DNA from: Chryseobacterium panacisoli
GTDB taxonomy: Bacteria; Bacteroidota; Bacteroidia; Flavobacteriales; Weeksellaceae
NCBI RefSeq assembly: GCF_008274625.1
Contig: NZ_VTRU01000001.1
Location: forward strand, 1,612,001 to 1,676,000
Reading direction: 5' to 3'
Length of the DNA: 64,000 nt
The notes below the pieces were generated by a model, which was not told the DNA's origin, made no database searches, and worked only from the letters and a program-made list of their open reading frames with translations. Positions 44,259 to 53,421 of the stretch are shown here, piece by piece. A program made the position numbers and the translations under genes. Numbering within the stretch: the first letter of the stretch is position 1; every line of letters starts with the position of its first letter.

Positions 44259-45899
44259 ATGAGAAAGTATTCTCTTTTCCTTTTATTATTTTTAAGTTTA
44301 AATTTTTCCGCACAAATTATAACTGAAACACAAAAACTGGAATCCCTCTGCAGAATATGGGGATTTTTAAAATATTATCATCCACATGTAGCAAAAGGAA
44401 ATCTGAACTGGGACAAACAGCTTTTTCAAAAAATTGATGAACTTGAATCTATTAATGATAAAGAGACGTTGAATAATTTTTACACAGACTGGATCGGAAG
44501 TCTCGGAGAAGTTGCTCCCTGTAAAGAATGTTCCATAAAGGAAAATAAAGTGTATTTCCTTAAAAATTTTGATCTGAGCTGGATAGATAATCGTCAAATA
44601 TTCTCCAGAGATCTGTCTCAAAAATTGCATTATATTGAAAACAACCGGAACCTTGGAGATCATCACTATCTCGGAAAAGGCGGAAGAAAAATATATTTCA
44701 GAAACGAAAAGTCCTACGGTTCAAAGTTCACTTCAAAAACCGTCAGCTTACTGGAGCTGTTCAGATACTGGAATTATGTAGAATATTTTTTTCCTTATAA
44801 ATATGAAACTGACCAGAACTGGAATGATGTGCTTACAGAAATGATTCCTAAATTCCTTATGATTGATAATGATCAAAATTATCATTTAACATTAGCAGAA
44901 CTGGTTACCAAAACGGATGATTCCCATGCCTATCTTTCATCAAAGGAAATTCAGCTTCATCAATACGGAAACCGAAAAGTACCTGCAGACTATTCTTATG
45001 CTGAAGGAAAACTTGTGATTACAAAAATCAATGCTACAAGATTCCGGGATAAAAGTCCGCTTCATGTAGGTGATGTCATTTACGATATTGAAGGTAAAAC
45101 GATTCCGCAAATGGTCAACAGTTTTGGAAAATATATTCCTGCCTCCAATTCCTGGGGTAAATTTTACAAAGCAAAAAGCAAACTTCTCTTCAGCAACAAT
45201 GATTCTCTTTCCGTAAAAATTGAGAGAGAAGGGCAAAACCTGGAAATCAAAACCAAAACGTATTTTGCCAAAGATATTATTCACGAAAAAAATAAAGCTC
45301 CACAGAAATGGAGATTCATAGATAAGGAAAAGAAAATAGGCTATGTTAATATGGGAATTATAGGGAAGGAAGATCTGGATGAAATGTACAACAGTTTAAA
45401 ATCTTCAACATGTATTATCTTTGATCTTAGAAATTATCCACAGCAAACGATCATCCCTTTAAGCTATCTTTTACTTCCTGAGCCTTCCGTTTATTATCAG
45501 TTTACTTTTCCTGATCCTTATTATCCCGGTAAATTTTACAGCAGAAAAAATGTTACCGGCAGGAAAAACCCTGAATACTATAAAGGGAATGTAATCGTTT
45601 TAGTAGATGAGAGTACCCAAAGTCAGGCAGAGACAACCGTCATGATGTTCAAGCAGCATCCGAATGCTAAAATTATTGGCAGTAATACTTCGGGAGCTAA
45701 CGGAGATGTCGTTATGTTTAAAATTGCTGATCTTGACACTCGGTTTACAGGACTTGGTGCTTATTATCCTGACGGAAGAGAAACACAGAGAATAGGCATC
45801 ACTCCCGACATTCTTATAAAACCAACTGTAGAAGGCCTTAAAAACGGAAGAGATGAGGTCATGGAAAGGGCTTTGGAATATATAAAGACCATCGATTGA
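44259..45899 (+). CDS. Exported S41 family (C-terminal processing type) peptidase
   Basis: A 546-residue protein with signal peptide MRKYSLFLLLFLSLNFSAQ. The helical N-terminal part contains CRIWGFLKYYHPHVAKGNLNWD, a motif common to Bacteroidota S41 members. A PDZ-like segment lies at about 245-330 (LHVGDVIYDIEGK). The tail-specific-protease domain follows, with VIVLVDESTQSQAETTVMMFKQ holding the probable nucleophile Ser, and GSNTSGANGDV. It cleaves periplasmic proteins; the target is unknown. It is a single gene with a good promoter. Confidence 0.88.
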   Translation: MRKYSLFLLLFLSLNFSAQIITETQKLESLCRIWGFLKYYHPHVAKGNLNWDKQLFQKIDELESINDKETLNNFYTDWIGSLGEVAPCKECSIKENKVYFLKNFDLSWIDNRQIFSRDLSQKLHYIENNRNLGDHHYLGKGGRKIYFRNEKSYGSKFTSKTVSLLELFRYWNYVEYFFPYKYETDQNWNDVLTEMIPKFLMIDNDQNYHLTLAELVTKTDDSHAYLSSKEIQLHQYGNRKVPADYSYAEGKLVITKINATRFRDKSPLHVGDVIYDIEGKTIPQMVNSFGKYIPASNSWGKFYKAKSKLLFSNNDSLSVKIEREGQNLEIKTKTYFAKDIIHEKNKAPQKWRFIDKEKKIGYVNMGIIGKEDLDEMYNSLKSSTCIIFDLRNYPQQTIIPLSYLLLPEPSVYYQFTFPDPYYPGKFYSRKNVTGRKNPEYYKGNVIVLVDESTQSQAETTVMMFKQHPNAKIIGSNTSGANGDVVMFKIADLDTRFTGLGAYYPDGRETQRIGITPDILIKPTVEGLKNGRDEVMERALEYIKTID

Positions 45900-46031
45900 A
45901 TGAAACAAAAATGTGAAATATCAAACGGTATTTTCATTTAACTTATATTTAACTTTTAATCTTTCTATTTTGTGAGATTTTAAAAGGATTTGGTCAACAT
46001 TTTGATAGAATAACCATGTAAAAAATAAATT

Positions 46032-47576
46032 ATGTCAGAAAAGATATTATGGATTGATGATGAAATAGATTTACTTAAACCTCATATTGTATTTTTAGAA
46101 AAAAAGGGTTACCAGGTAACCCCTGTTAATAATGTGAATGAGGCTTTGGAACTTATGGATTCAGAGAAATTTGCTTTAACATTAATTGATGAAAATATGC
46201 CGGGTATCTCCGGCCTGGAAGCCATTCCTATGATTAAGGAAAAAGATAACTCCTTAAAGATTGTAATGGTTACCAAAAGCGAAGAAGAACACATTATGGA
46301 AGAGGCTATCGGATCTCAGATTGCCGATTATATATTGAAGCCTGTAAATCCTAACCAGATATTACTTTCCCTAAAGAAAAACCTTCAGGAAGATAATCTT
46401 GTTGAGCAAAAAACAATTTTGCAGTACCAACAGGAATTCAGAAACCTTTCTATGGAACTTTCATACCTGAGAACGTATCAGGAATGGGCAGAATATTATA
46501 AAAAAATTCTTAGCTGGGAAATCAAATTTGATAAGGTTGCAGATAATGAATTTGCAGACCTTCTGCAGTCTCAGAAAGAAGAAGCCAATATTCAGTTTGC
46601 CAAGTTTATTGAAAAAAATTACGCAGACTGGCTTGTTGATTCAGACAAACCTTTAATGAGCCATACGCTTTTCAAAGAAAAAGTGAAGCCTGAAGTGGAA
46701 AAAGAAAAAGTTCTTTTGCTGATGGTAGACAACCTTCGCTTCGACCAATGGAAAGTGATTGAACCTTTGTTTACAAAATATTACAATAAGATTTCGGAAG
46801 ATTATTACTACAGCATCCTTCCTACTGCTACACAGTATGCGAGAAACTCTTTTTTTGCGGGATTAATGCCTTCTGAAATTGAAAAACGTTTCCCGGATAA
46901 ATGGTTTAATGATAATGAAGAGGGCAATAAAAATGAGTTTGAGCGTGACTTTCTGGAAGATCAGATGAAGAGAATTGGTCTTGGATCAAAGTCTATGAAG
47001 TACCTTAAAGTGCTAAATGCGGATTTTGAAAGAAAGATCTATGATGATTTCAACCAGCATAAAAACAATGACCTGCTGGTGATCGTGTACAACTTTATTG
47101 ATATTCTTTCCCACGCGAAAACAGACAATCATATCGTAGATCAGCTCATCCGTGATGATAAAACCTTCCGTTCTCTTACTTTCAACTGGTTTGAAAACTC
47201 GTCTTTGCTGAAGATTATAAAAGCAGCGGCAGAAAACGGCTACAAACTTGTCATCACTACAGACCACGGAACGGTATATGTGAAAAAGCCAAGTAAAGTG
47301 GTAGGAGACAGAGAAACGTCTACGAATATCAGATATAAAACAGGTAAAAGTTTAACGTACGACGACAGTGATGTATGGGCGATTACCAATCCTGAAAAAC
47401 TTTTCCTTCCAAAAGGAAACTTAAGTTCGAAATATATTTTTGCTAAAAACAATATATTCCTGGCTTACCCTAAAAATTACAATCATTTCGTTAATTACTA
47501 TAAAGAAACCTACCAGCATGGAGGAATTTCACTGGAAGAGTGTATTATTCCTTTCAGCATTTTAGAACCCAAGTAG
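46032..47576 (+). CDS. porX: T9SS response regulator PorX
   Basis: A 514-residue response regulator of the type IX secretion system. Residues 1-120 are the receiver domain (ILWIDDEIDLL, phospho-Asp in LTLIDENMPG, KP at the end). A helical middle part is followed by a PglZ-type alkaline-phosphatase-superfamily domain (LLMVDNLRFDQWKVIEPLF, SILPTATQYARNSFFAGL, VYNFIDILSHAKTDN, VITTDHGTVYVKKP). PorX works with the histidine kinase PorY and has been shown in related species to bind a sigma factor and hydrolyse cyclic oligonucleotides. PorY is not in the window. Confidence 0.95.
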   Translation: MSEKILWIDDEIDLLKPHIVFLEKKGYQVTPVNNVNEALELMDSEKFALTLIDENMPGISGLEAIPMIKEKDNSLKIVMVTKSEEEHIMEEAIGSQIADYILKPVNPNQILLSLKKNLQEDNLVEQKTILQYQQEFRNLSMELSYLRTYQEWAEYYKKILSWEIKFDKVADNEFADLLQSQKEEANIQFAKFIEKNYADWLVDSDKPLMSHTLFKEKVKPEVEKEKVLLLMVDNLRFDQWKVIEPLFTKYYNKISEDYYYSILPTATQYARNSFFAGLMPSEIEKRFPDKWFNDNEEGNKNEFERDFLEDQMKRIGLGSKSMKYLKVLNADFERKIYDDFNQHKNNDLLVIVYNFIDILSHAKTDNHIVDQLIRDDKTFRSLTFNWFENSSLLKIIKAAAENGYKLVITTDHGTVYVKKPSKVVGDRETSTNIRYKTGKSLTYDDSDVWAITNPEKLFLPKGNLSSKYIFAKNNIFLAYPKNYNHFVNYYKETYQHGGISLEECIIPFSILEPK

Positions 47577-47608
47577 TTTTTTTCATAGTTTATTTAATTT
47601 TGGGTTTA

Positions 47609-47647
47609 AAGCGGAAAAAATCATTCGATTTTTTCCGCTTCTTTTTT
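47609..47647 (+). terminator. Rho-independent terminator of porX
   Basis: AAGCGGAAAAAATC and GATTTTTTCCGCTT form a 14-bp stem with a 4-nt loop, followed by CTTTTTTT. Confidence 0.85.
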
Positions 47648-47677
47648 TATAGTTCATATCTTCGTAAAAAATAAATC

Positions 47678-47968
47678 ATGTTTATTATTTCGCTTACCTA
47701 CAAGAGTTCTATCGACAATGTAGAACGCCTTATTCCCCAGCATAATATTTTCCTTAATAAGCATTATGAATCAGGAAAGTTTATTGCTTCGGGAAGAAAA
47801 GAACCCAGAACAGGGGGTATCATCATAGCCAATGCAGAATCTAAAAATGAAATTAAGCAGATTATTTCTGAAGATCCTTTTTATATTCATCAGGTGGCAG
47901 ATTATGACATCACGGAATTTATCCCTTCCAAATACAATGAAAATTTTAATTTTTTTATAGAAGACTAA
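47678..47968 (+). CDS. YciI-like protein
   Basis: A 96-residue ferredoxin-like fold protein. The YciI family pattern is visible: a histidine in RLIPQHNIFLNKHYESGKFIASGRKEPRTGGIIIA and an acidic SEDPFYIHQVADYDITEF. Proposed active-site His and Asp are retained, but the reaction is unknown. The stop codon overlaps the start of the exonuclease gene by one base, so both are translated from one message. Confidence 0.9.
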   Translation: MFIISLTYKSSIDNVERLIPQHNIFLNKHYESGKFIASGRKEPRTGGIIIANAESKNEIKQIISEDPFYIHQVADYDITEFIPSKYNENFNFFIED

Positions 47969-48732
47969 TGAGATTAATCACATACAACGTTAATGGAATC
48001 AGAGCTGCTTTTACAAAAGATTTCCTGGGCTGGCTAAAGACAGCTGACCCGGATATCATCTGTATTCAGGAAAGCAAAGCGGGAAACGATCAGATAGACA
48101 TCGAAAGCCTTGAGAAATTAGGTTACCACAGTTATTGGCACTCAGCAGTAAGAAAAGGCTACAGCGGGGTTGGAATTGCCTCAAAAATCAAACCCAATCA
48201 TGTAGAGTTTGGCTGCGGTATTGAAAGCTATGATAATGAAGGCCGAATCATCCGTGCAGATTTTGACGGATATTCAGCCATTTCTGTGTACGTTCCTTCT
48301 GCTTCCAATATTGAAAGACTGGATTTTAAAATGCAGTTCTGCCATGATTTTCTGGAGTATATCAAAAATTTAAAGAAAGAAATTCCCAACCTGATTATAT
48401 CGGGTGATTTTAATATTTGTCATGAAGCAATTGATATTCACAATCCAATTGGTTTAAAGAATGTTTCAGGGTTTCTTCCTATGGAAAGGGAATGGATGAC
48501 CAATTTCATCAATGAATGTGAGCTTATAGATAGTTTCAGATTTTTTAATAATGATCCCGACAATTATACATGGTGGAGCTACAGGCAAAATTCCAGAGCC
48601 CGAAACAAAGGATGGAGGCTGGATTATAACTTCACCTCTTACAGCTTAAAGGATAAGCTCTCCCGGGCTGTTATTTTAAAGGAAGCCGTACATTCTGACC
48701 ATTGTCCTGCTTTATTGGAATTGGATGTATAA
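47968..48732 (+). CDS. xth: Exodeoxyribonuclease III
   Basis: A 254-residue nuclease of the AP-endonuclease/exonuclease III family. It has the ordered motifs YNVNGIRAAF, CIQESKAG, SGDFNICH, LDYNFTS and the terminal HSDHCPALLEL. It cuts DNA at abasic sites and removes 3' blocking groups in base-excision repair. It forms a two-gene operon with the YciI-like gene. Confidence 0.93.
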   Translation: MRLITYNVNGIRAAFTKDFLGWLKTADPDIICIQESKAGNDQIDIESLEKLGYHSYWHSAVRKGYSGVGIASKIKPNHVEFGCGIESYDNEGRIIRADFDGYSAISVYVPSASNIERLDFKMQFCHDFLEYIKNLKKEIPNLIISGDFNICHEAIDIHNPIGLKNVSGFLPMEREWMTNFINECELIDSFRFFNNDPDNYTWWSYRQNSRARNKGWRLDYNFTSYSLKDKLSRAVILKEAVHSDHCPALLELDV

Positions 48733-48755
48733 TCAACGAGATATTGACGTATACA

Positions 48756-48786
48756 AAAAGCCAGCTGAATCAGCTGGCTTTTTTTT
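48756..48786. terminator. Bidirectional rho-independent terminator
   Basis: AAAAAGCCAGCTGA and TCAGCTGGCTTTTT form a strong stem with a minimal loop, between convergent xth and rlpA genes. Confidence 0.85.
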
Positions 48787-48802
48787 AATTTAAATCATAA
48801 AA

Positions 48803-49174
48803 TTAATCGACAATTTCATATTCGACCGGAATTGTACCATGACTGATATCTCCAATCTCATCGAACGCAGCTTTAGACATATCTAAAGATCTTGATGAAT
48901 GGTAAGGCCCTCTGTCATTAATTCTCACTATTACCTCTTTACCATTTTTAAGGTTAGTAACCTTAACGTTTGTTCCAAATGGAAGCGTTCTGTTTGCTGC
49001 AGTAAACTTTGAGTTATCAAAGATTTCTCCGCTAGCAGTTTTTCTACCGTTAAATTTATCGTGGTAGTACGATGCATAACTTGTTTTTTTCGCATCTAAG
49101 GCATTACTCGTAAAAGAATAAACACCTAAGGTTGAAATCATCATTATGATTACGAGAATGAATCTTTTCATCAT
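48803..49174 (-). CDS. rlpA: RlpA-like septal ring lytic transglycosylase-family protein
   Basis: A 123-residue exported protein. A signal peptide (MMKRFILVIIMMISTLGVYSFTSNA) is followed by a double-psi beta-barrel: ASYYHDKFNGRKTASGEIFDN, FTAANRTLPFGTNVKVTNL, VIVRINDRGPYHSSRSLDMSKAAF. The catalytic Asp (NDRGP) and the H of the ASYY block are retained. In E. coli and Pseudomonas RlpA cuts glycan strands lacking peptide stems at the septum. No SPOR domain is present, so septal recruitment is doubtful. Confidence 0.9.
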   Translation of the reverse strand: MMKRFILVIIMMISTLGVYSFTSNALDAKKTSYASYYHDKFNGRKTASGEIFDNSKFTAANRTLPFGTNVKVTNLKNGKEVIVRINDRGPYHSSRSLDMSKAAFDEIGDISHGTIPVEYEIVD

Positions 49175-49737
49175 TTTGAACTTTTATTGGTTTTGACGGG
49201 ACAAAAGTATCAGGAATCTTTAGAAAACCCTATTCAATATGTTAAAAACCGTTAACAAAACATTAAACAAATGTTAAACGTTGTTGTAACCTCCTATGAA
49301 CAGGGGTTTTAAGTTACAGTGTTAAAAAGTGTTAAAAAAACACTTTAAAAGTTAACATAATTAACTAATTTGTGCATAATTTAAATTTAACGCTTTTAAA
49401 AACAACTGAAAATCAATTAATTATAAAATTAATAAAGTTAAAATAAAATCTGAAAAATCAATCTTAAAAAATTAAAATCTTAAGAACCGGATTCCGGAAA
49501 AACTTTCTGACAGAGGGCATCTGCTCCTATAAAGCAAGATATCAGAATTACTTTTTAACACCTTTTTATTTTGTTAAAATCTATAGATTAATTATTTATT
49601 CAACAAAAATCCGCTTTGGCCATCCAAAAAATGAATAAGTGATGATTTTATAACCCGAAAAATAAATGAACGAATCTCTTAAAAGTAAAAAAACCAATGA
49701 TTTCTCATTGGTTTTTGTATGTAATTAAATTAATGTC
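49175..49737. other. AT-rich intergenic region upstream of rlpA
   Basis: No credible ORF. On the minus strand TACTTTTG (49209-49202) is a probable -7 box for rlpA. GTTAA occurs six times between 49241 and 49356, several within GTTAAAA, and ACACTTTAAAAGTTAAC lies within this cluster. A terminator for the gene at 49738 occupies 49692-49713. Confidence 0.55.
49692..49713 (-). terminator. Rho-independent terminator of the secreted protein gene
   Basis: On the minus strand AACCAATGA and TCATTGGTT pair around a short loop, followed by TTTTTT. Confidence 0.75.
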
Positions 49738-50451
49738 TTATTTTAAATATTCTAATACATAATCATATGTACCGTTAGGATACACTACAGAAATACTTGG
49801 AGATCCTGTAACTGCCGCTCCGGTAGATGTGTCATAAGAATACAATTCTCTAGAATATACAGTATTTGTACCTGCTTTATAGATAGTGATTCCATACATT
49901 GAAGTTATTCCAGTAGGAGCAGGAATCGTTACTGCAGTAGAAGTTCCACTCGCTGTAAAAGTTCCTTTTATACCATATATCTGAGCGTTGTTTACTTGTC
50001 TGTTTGTAACTGTTTCAGTGGTAAGAATATTTTCTTTTGTCGCTGAACCTAGTGGCAACCATCTACCTGATGCTGAAGAGAAAGCTGGTGTTGGAGTAGG
50101 ATTACTAAAATAGTAAAAACCAACATCTACAGTTTGACCACCAATACCAGAACCTGTAGCAGGAGTAGTACCCGGAGTAGAATTATAAACGATCATCCCA
50201 TCATATGCAGTAGGGAAGTTCAAAGCACTAGTCACTGGTGTAACAAAAGTAAACGAAGTTAAATTTGTTCTAGGAAATGCTAATCCTTTACCATTACTAT
50301 TTGATGTTGTAAATCCATTTGCAGAAGCATCTAAAAATACAGACTGTGTAGCTACTGTAGCACTCACAGTACCGTTTGATCTTAATTGAGCGAAAAACGT
50401 GCTTGATGCCGCAACAATGGCAAACAATGCTGATGTTAAATATACTTTCAT
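49738..50451 (-). CDS. Secreted beta-rich protein of unknown function
   Basis: A 237-residue protein with signal peptide MKVYLTSALFAIVAASSTFFAQ. The mature part is Thr/Ser/Gly/Pro-rich with few charges. It contains KGLAFPRTNLTSFTFV and VGFYYFSNPTPTPAFSSASG followed by RWLPLG, which correspond to ALLVPRMTRAQL and VGFYYYDGQTTNTW in the neighbouring protein at 50467. The pattern (PR motif, YDG.W motif) is common in Bacteroidota surface proteins of unclear role. It starts 15 bp after the stop of that neighbour, so they form one operon. Confidence 0.7.
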   Translation of the reverse strand: MKVYLTSALFAIVAASSTFFAQLRSNGTVSATVATQSVFLDASANGFTTSNSNGKGLAFPRTNLTSFTFVTPVTSALNFPTAYDGMIVYNSTPGTTPATGSGIGGQTVDVGFYYFSNPTPTPAFSSASGRWLPLGSATKENILTTETVTNRQVNNAQIYGIKGTFTASGTSTAVTIPAPTGITSMYGITIYKAGTNTVYSRELYSYDTSTGAAVTGSPSISVVYPNGTYDYVLEYLK

Positions 50452-50466
50452 AATTGTGTTTTGTTA

Positions 50467-51093
50467 TTAGAATGAATTATAGCTATACCAATTAGTTCCA
50501 TCACAAATATAAGACAGTGATCCACCAGATTGAAGAGGTGTCGTTGAAGCTGTACTATGAACTCCTGTTACACTAAAAAAAGCACCATTGGTTGCATCTA
50601 TAAATGTAATAGTTTTACCGTTGGTTTTCGTTAATGTAGCTAAGTTAAATGTAACATTTGATGTAACTAGAACTGCGTTATTCAAATCTGTATCAGAGAT
50701 CGTAGAAGCTGTTTGTGCTCTTACTGTCATTCCAGCAGGAGCAACAGATCCACCACCTACAGCAATCCAGGTATTCGTAGTCTGCCCATCATAGTAGTAG
50801 AAACCTACAGCAGTAACGTTGGTAGTTTTAGGAGTTGCTGTACCGTCAATTGTCGTAACGAAAGCAAGTGCTCCATTTTGAGCTGCAGTATAAGCCGCAT
50901 CTTTAGCTAATAATTGAGCTCTTGTCATACGAGGGACTAATAAGGCGTCAGGTCTGGCATTGTCGGTAGTGTTTGCTACTACATCTAACGTTGCGGCAGG
51001 TGTGGTTGTGTTAATCCCCACTCGCCCCTGCTGAGCCTTAGAAAGGGCCGAAAGGCCAACAAGCATAATTGCTGTTAATAAAATTTTTTTCAT
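50467..51093 (-). CDS. Secreted beta-rich protein, paralogue of the next gene
   Basis: A 208-residue protein with signal peptide MKKILLTAIMLVGLSALSKAQ. The mature end is GRVGINTTTPAATLDVVAN, the frequent VGINTxxP start of Bacteroidota surface/fibre proteins, followed by LVPRMTRAQLLAKDAAY and VGFYYYDGQTTNTWIAVGGG. The C-terminal half is a jelly-roll-like ending with YICDGTNWYSYNSF. Its function is unknown, and phage-tail or adhesin relatives share the same pattern. A candidate -7 box lies 180 bp upstream, which would leave an unusually long leader. Confidence 0.7.
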   Translation of the reverse strand: MKKILLTAIMLVGLSALSKAQQGRVGINTTTPAATLDVVANTTDNARPDALLVPRMTRAQLLAKDAAYTAAQNGALAFVTTIDGTATPKTTNVTAVGFYYYDGQTTNTWIAVGGGSVAPAGMTVRAQTASTISDTDLNNAVLVTSNVTFNLATLTKTNGKTITFIDATNGAFFSVTGVHSTASTTPLQSGGSLSYICDGTNWYSYNSF

Positions 51094-51462
51094 AAGTTTT
51101 TAAAGATTTTTAATTACATTTTTTTTCATCAATATTTCTAAAATGGAAAACGCATCTCAACTTGTGAATATTATATTGAAGAATTCTGTTAAAATACTAT
51201 TTTAATTGAATTTTAGCCTCATTTTAATGATTAACTCATTGAAAGCATATTATTTAAAAATATTGCTTATTGCGCAAATTTAAGATATAATTTTCGAATT
51301 TATATACTTTATAAAAGAAAATTAAAAAATCTTAATTACGCAAAATATTAACAAACTGATTATCAGTAAAATAAAAATAAGCCACCGAGAAAATTCTATG
51401 TTAATTTTCGTTAATAGCTTAATTTTATAAATCTTATTTTAAACTGATTAGTAAGCATTTAG
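51094..51462. other. AT-rich intergenic region upstream of the secreted protein pair
   Basis: No credible ORF. TAAATTTG on the minus strand (51282-51275) is a -7 candidate for the secreted protein operon. The rest is AT-rich sequence after rimO without a clear terminator. Confidence 0.5.
51275..51282 (-). promoter_or_regulatory. Candidate -7 box of the secreted protein operon
   Basis: TAAATTTG followed by CGC on the minus strand; the start codon at 51093 is about 180 nt away. Confidence 0.4.
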
Positions 51463-52764
51463 CTAGACTAATTCTCCGTATAAGTCAAACTCTTCGGCTG
51501 AAGTAATTTTAACATCTGCAAATTCACCGATAGAGATGTAGGTATCTTCAGCAGAAACCAAAACTGTATTGTCCACATCTGGTGAGTCATACTCCGTTCT
51601 TCCGATAAAATAATTCCCTTCTTTACGGTCAAAAATACATCTGAATATTTTACCTACTTTTTCCTGGTTCTTTTCCCACGAAATCTGAGACTGCAATTCC
51701 ATGATTTCTTCTACTCTTGCTTCTTTTACCTCCTGCGGAATATCATCTTCCAATACATAAGCGGTAGTATTCTCTTCATGAGAATAGGTAAAGCATCCTA
51801 ATCTGTCAAATTTCTGTTCTCTTACCCAGTCTTTAAGTTCCTGGAATCTTTCTTCTGTTTCACCAGGATATCCAACAATAAGTGTTGTTCTGATGGCCAT
51901 ATCCGGAACTTTTTCTCTGAACTTTCCTAAAAGAGCATCTGTTTTCTCATGGGTAGTTCCTCTCTTCATTGATTTCAACAAATCGGAATTGATATGCTGA
52001 AGAGGAATATCTATATAGTTACATACTTTAGGCTCTTCACGGATAATATCGAGAACATCTTCCGGGAAACCGCTTGGAAAAGCATAATGAAGACGAATCC
52101 ATTCTACACCTTCTACTTTCACCAACTCTTTTAAAAGATCTCCCAATGCTCTTTTCTTATAAAGATCAAGACCATAGTAAGTAAGATCCTGAGCAATAAG
52201 AATTAATTCTTTTGTTCCTTTTTTTGCCAGTTTCTGAGCTTCTAAAACCAGTTTTTCAATAGGGGTCGACATGTGACCTCCTCTCATCAAGGGGATCGCA
52301 CAGAAAGAACACGGTCTGTCACAACCTTCAGAAATTTTCAGGTAGGCATAGTGTTTCGGAGTCGTTGTAAGTCTCTCTCCTACCAGTTCGTGTTTATAAT
52401 CTGCTCCAAGATGTTTTAGGAGCATTGGCAGATCTCTTGTTCCGAAATATTGGTCTACATCTGGAATTTCTTTTATCAAATCCGGTTTATATCTTTCTGA
52501 TAAACATCCTGTAACGAATACTTTCTCAACTTCTCCTCTATTCTTAGCCTCAACATAATCCAGAATGGTATTAATAGATTCTTCTTTAGCATTATCAATA
52601 AATCCGCAGGTATTGATGACAACAATGTCACCACGGTCTTCATGAACCACTTCTTTGCCATTAGCTTTCAGCTGGCTCATTAATACTTCAGAATCATATA
52701 CATTCTTGGAGCATCCAAGAGTGACTACATTGATTTTCTTCTTCCCTACAGATTTTGTACGCAT
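51463..52764 (-). CDS. rimO: Ribosomal protein S12 methylthiotransferase
   Basis: A 433-residue radical-SAM enzyme that methylthiolates an aspartate of ribosomal protein S12. The N-terminal UPF0004 domain has VVTLGCSKNVYDSE and NTCGFIDNAKEES; the radical-SAM cluster is in SEGCDRPCSFCAIP; the C-terminal TRAM domain includes FADVKITSAEEFDLYGELV. MiaB is excluded by the S12-type motifs and the short C-terminus (about 35 residues past the TRAM). ATG 52764 is preferred over 52794, which lies within the promoter. Confidence 0.93.
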   Translation of the reverse strand: MRTKSVGKKKINVVTLGCSKNVYDSEVLMSQLKANGKEVVHEDRGDIVVINTCGFIDNAKEESINTILDYVEAKNRGEVEKVFVTGCLSERYKPDLIKEIPDVDQYFGTRDLPMLLKHLGADYKHELVGERLTTTPKHYAYLKISEGCDRPCSFCAIPLMRGGHMSTPIEKLVLEAQKLAKKGTKELILIAQDLTYYGLDLYKKRALGDLLKELVKVEGVEWIRLHYAFPSGFPEDVLDIIREEPKVCNYIDIPLQHINSDLLKSMKRGTTHEKTDALLGKFREKVPDMAIRTTLIVGYPGETEERFQELKDWVREQKFDRLGCFTYSHEENTTAYVLEDDIPQEVKEARVEEIMELQSQISWEKNQEKVGKIFRCIFDRKEGNYFIGRTEYDSPDVDNTVLVSAEDTYISIGEFADVKITSAEEFDLYGELV

Positions 52765-52783
52765 CGTTTTGATTTTGAGTCTG

Positions 52784-52798
52784 CAAAGATACAAAATA
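52784..52798 (-). promoter_or_regulatory. Promoter core of rimO
   Basis: TATTTTGTATCTTTG on the minus strand includes TATCTTTG; the start codon follows after about 20 nt. The same 15-mer precedes the agmatinase gene. Confidence 0.55.
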
Positions 52799-52823
52799 TT
52801 GAAGAGTTAAAAATTAAAAAATA

Positions 52824-52848
52824 AAAACCACTTTATAAAAGTGGTTTT
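52824..52848 (-). terminator. Rho-independent terminator of the polysaccharide operon
   Basis: AAAACCACTTT and AAAGTGGTTTT-like arms pair around a 3-4 nt loop; on the minus strand a long T-rich tract follows. It lies 13 bp after the rfbC stop. Confidence 0.8.
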
Positions 52849-52860
52849 CAGGGATATATT

Positions 52861-53406
52861 TTAAAAGTTTTTGTCTTTAAATCCAGGGGCGTTCTGATCT
52901 TTTTCCGAAAGTATGGCGTCTTTTTCCTCCACTTTCCAATCGATATCAAGATCCGGATCATTGAACTTTACGCTGCCTTCTGATTCTTTGTTATAAAAGT
53001 TATCGCACTTATAGGAAAATACAGCATGGGTACTTAATACGGCAAATCCGTGACCAAAACCTCTTGGCACATAAAGCTGCAGTTTATTTTCTGCGGTAAG
53101 CTCTATTCCGAACCATTCCCCGAAAGTAGGAGAATCTTCTCTAAGATCTACAGCAACATCCCACACACTGCCTTCCAGGCATGATACCAGTTTTGCCTGT
53201 GCATGCTCACCTTTCTGAAGATGAAGTCCTCTAAGTACCCCATAAGATGATCTGGAAACATTATCCTGTACAAAGTGGCCGTTCATCCCAGTTAATTCTT
53301 CAAATTTCTTTTCGTTGAATTTTTCAAAGAAGTAGCCTCTTTCATCTTCAAATATGGTAGGCTCTATGATATAACAATCTTTAAGCGGGGTTTCTTTAAT
53401 TTTCAT
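52861..53406 (-). CDS. rfbC: dTDP-4-dehydrorhamnose 3,5-epimerase
   Basis: A 181-residue cupin enzyme. It has SYGVLRGLHLQKGEHAQAKL (catalytic His and Arg), GSVWDVAVDLREDSPTFG and VPRGFGHGFAVLS, all diagnostic of RmlC. It makes dTDP-4-keto-L-rhamnose from dTDP-4-keto-D-glucose. The partners rfbA, rfbB and rfbD are not in this window; they may be beyond the right edge or elsewhere. It is the last gene of the polysaccharide operon. Confidence 0.95.
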   Translation of the reverse strand: MKIKETPLKDCYIIEPTIFEDERGYFFEKFNEKKFEELTGMNGHFVQDNVSRSSYGVLRGLHLQKGEHAQAKLVSCLEGSVWDVAVDLREDSPTFGEWFGIELTAENKLQLYVPRGFGHGFAVLSTHAVFSYKCDNFYNKESEGSVKFNDPDLDIDWKVEEKDAILSEKDQNAPGFKDKNF

Positions 53407-53421
53407 AATAGTAAAAAAACT

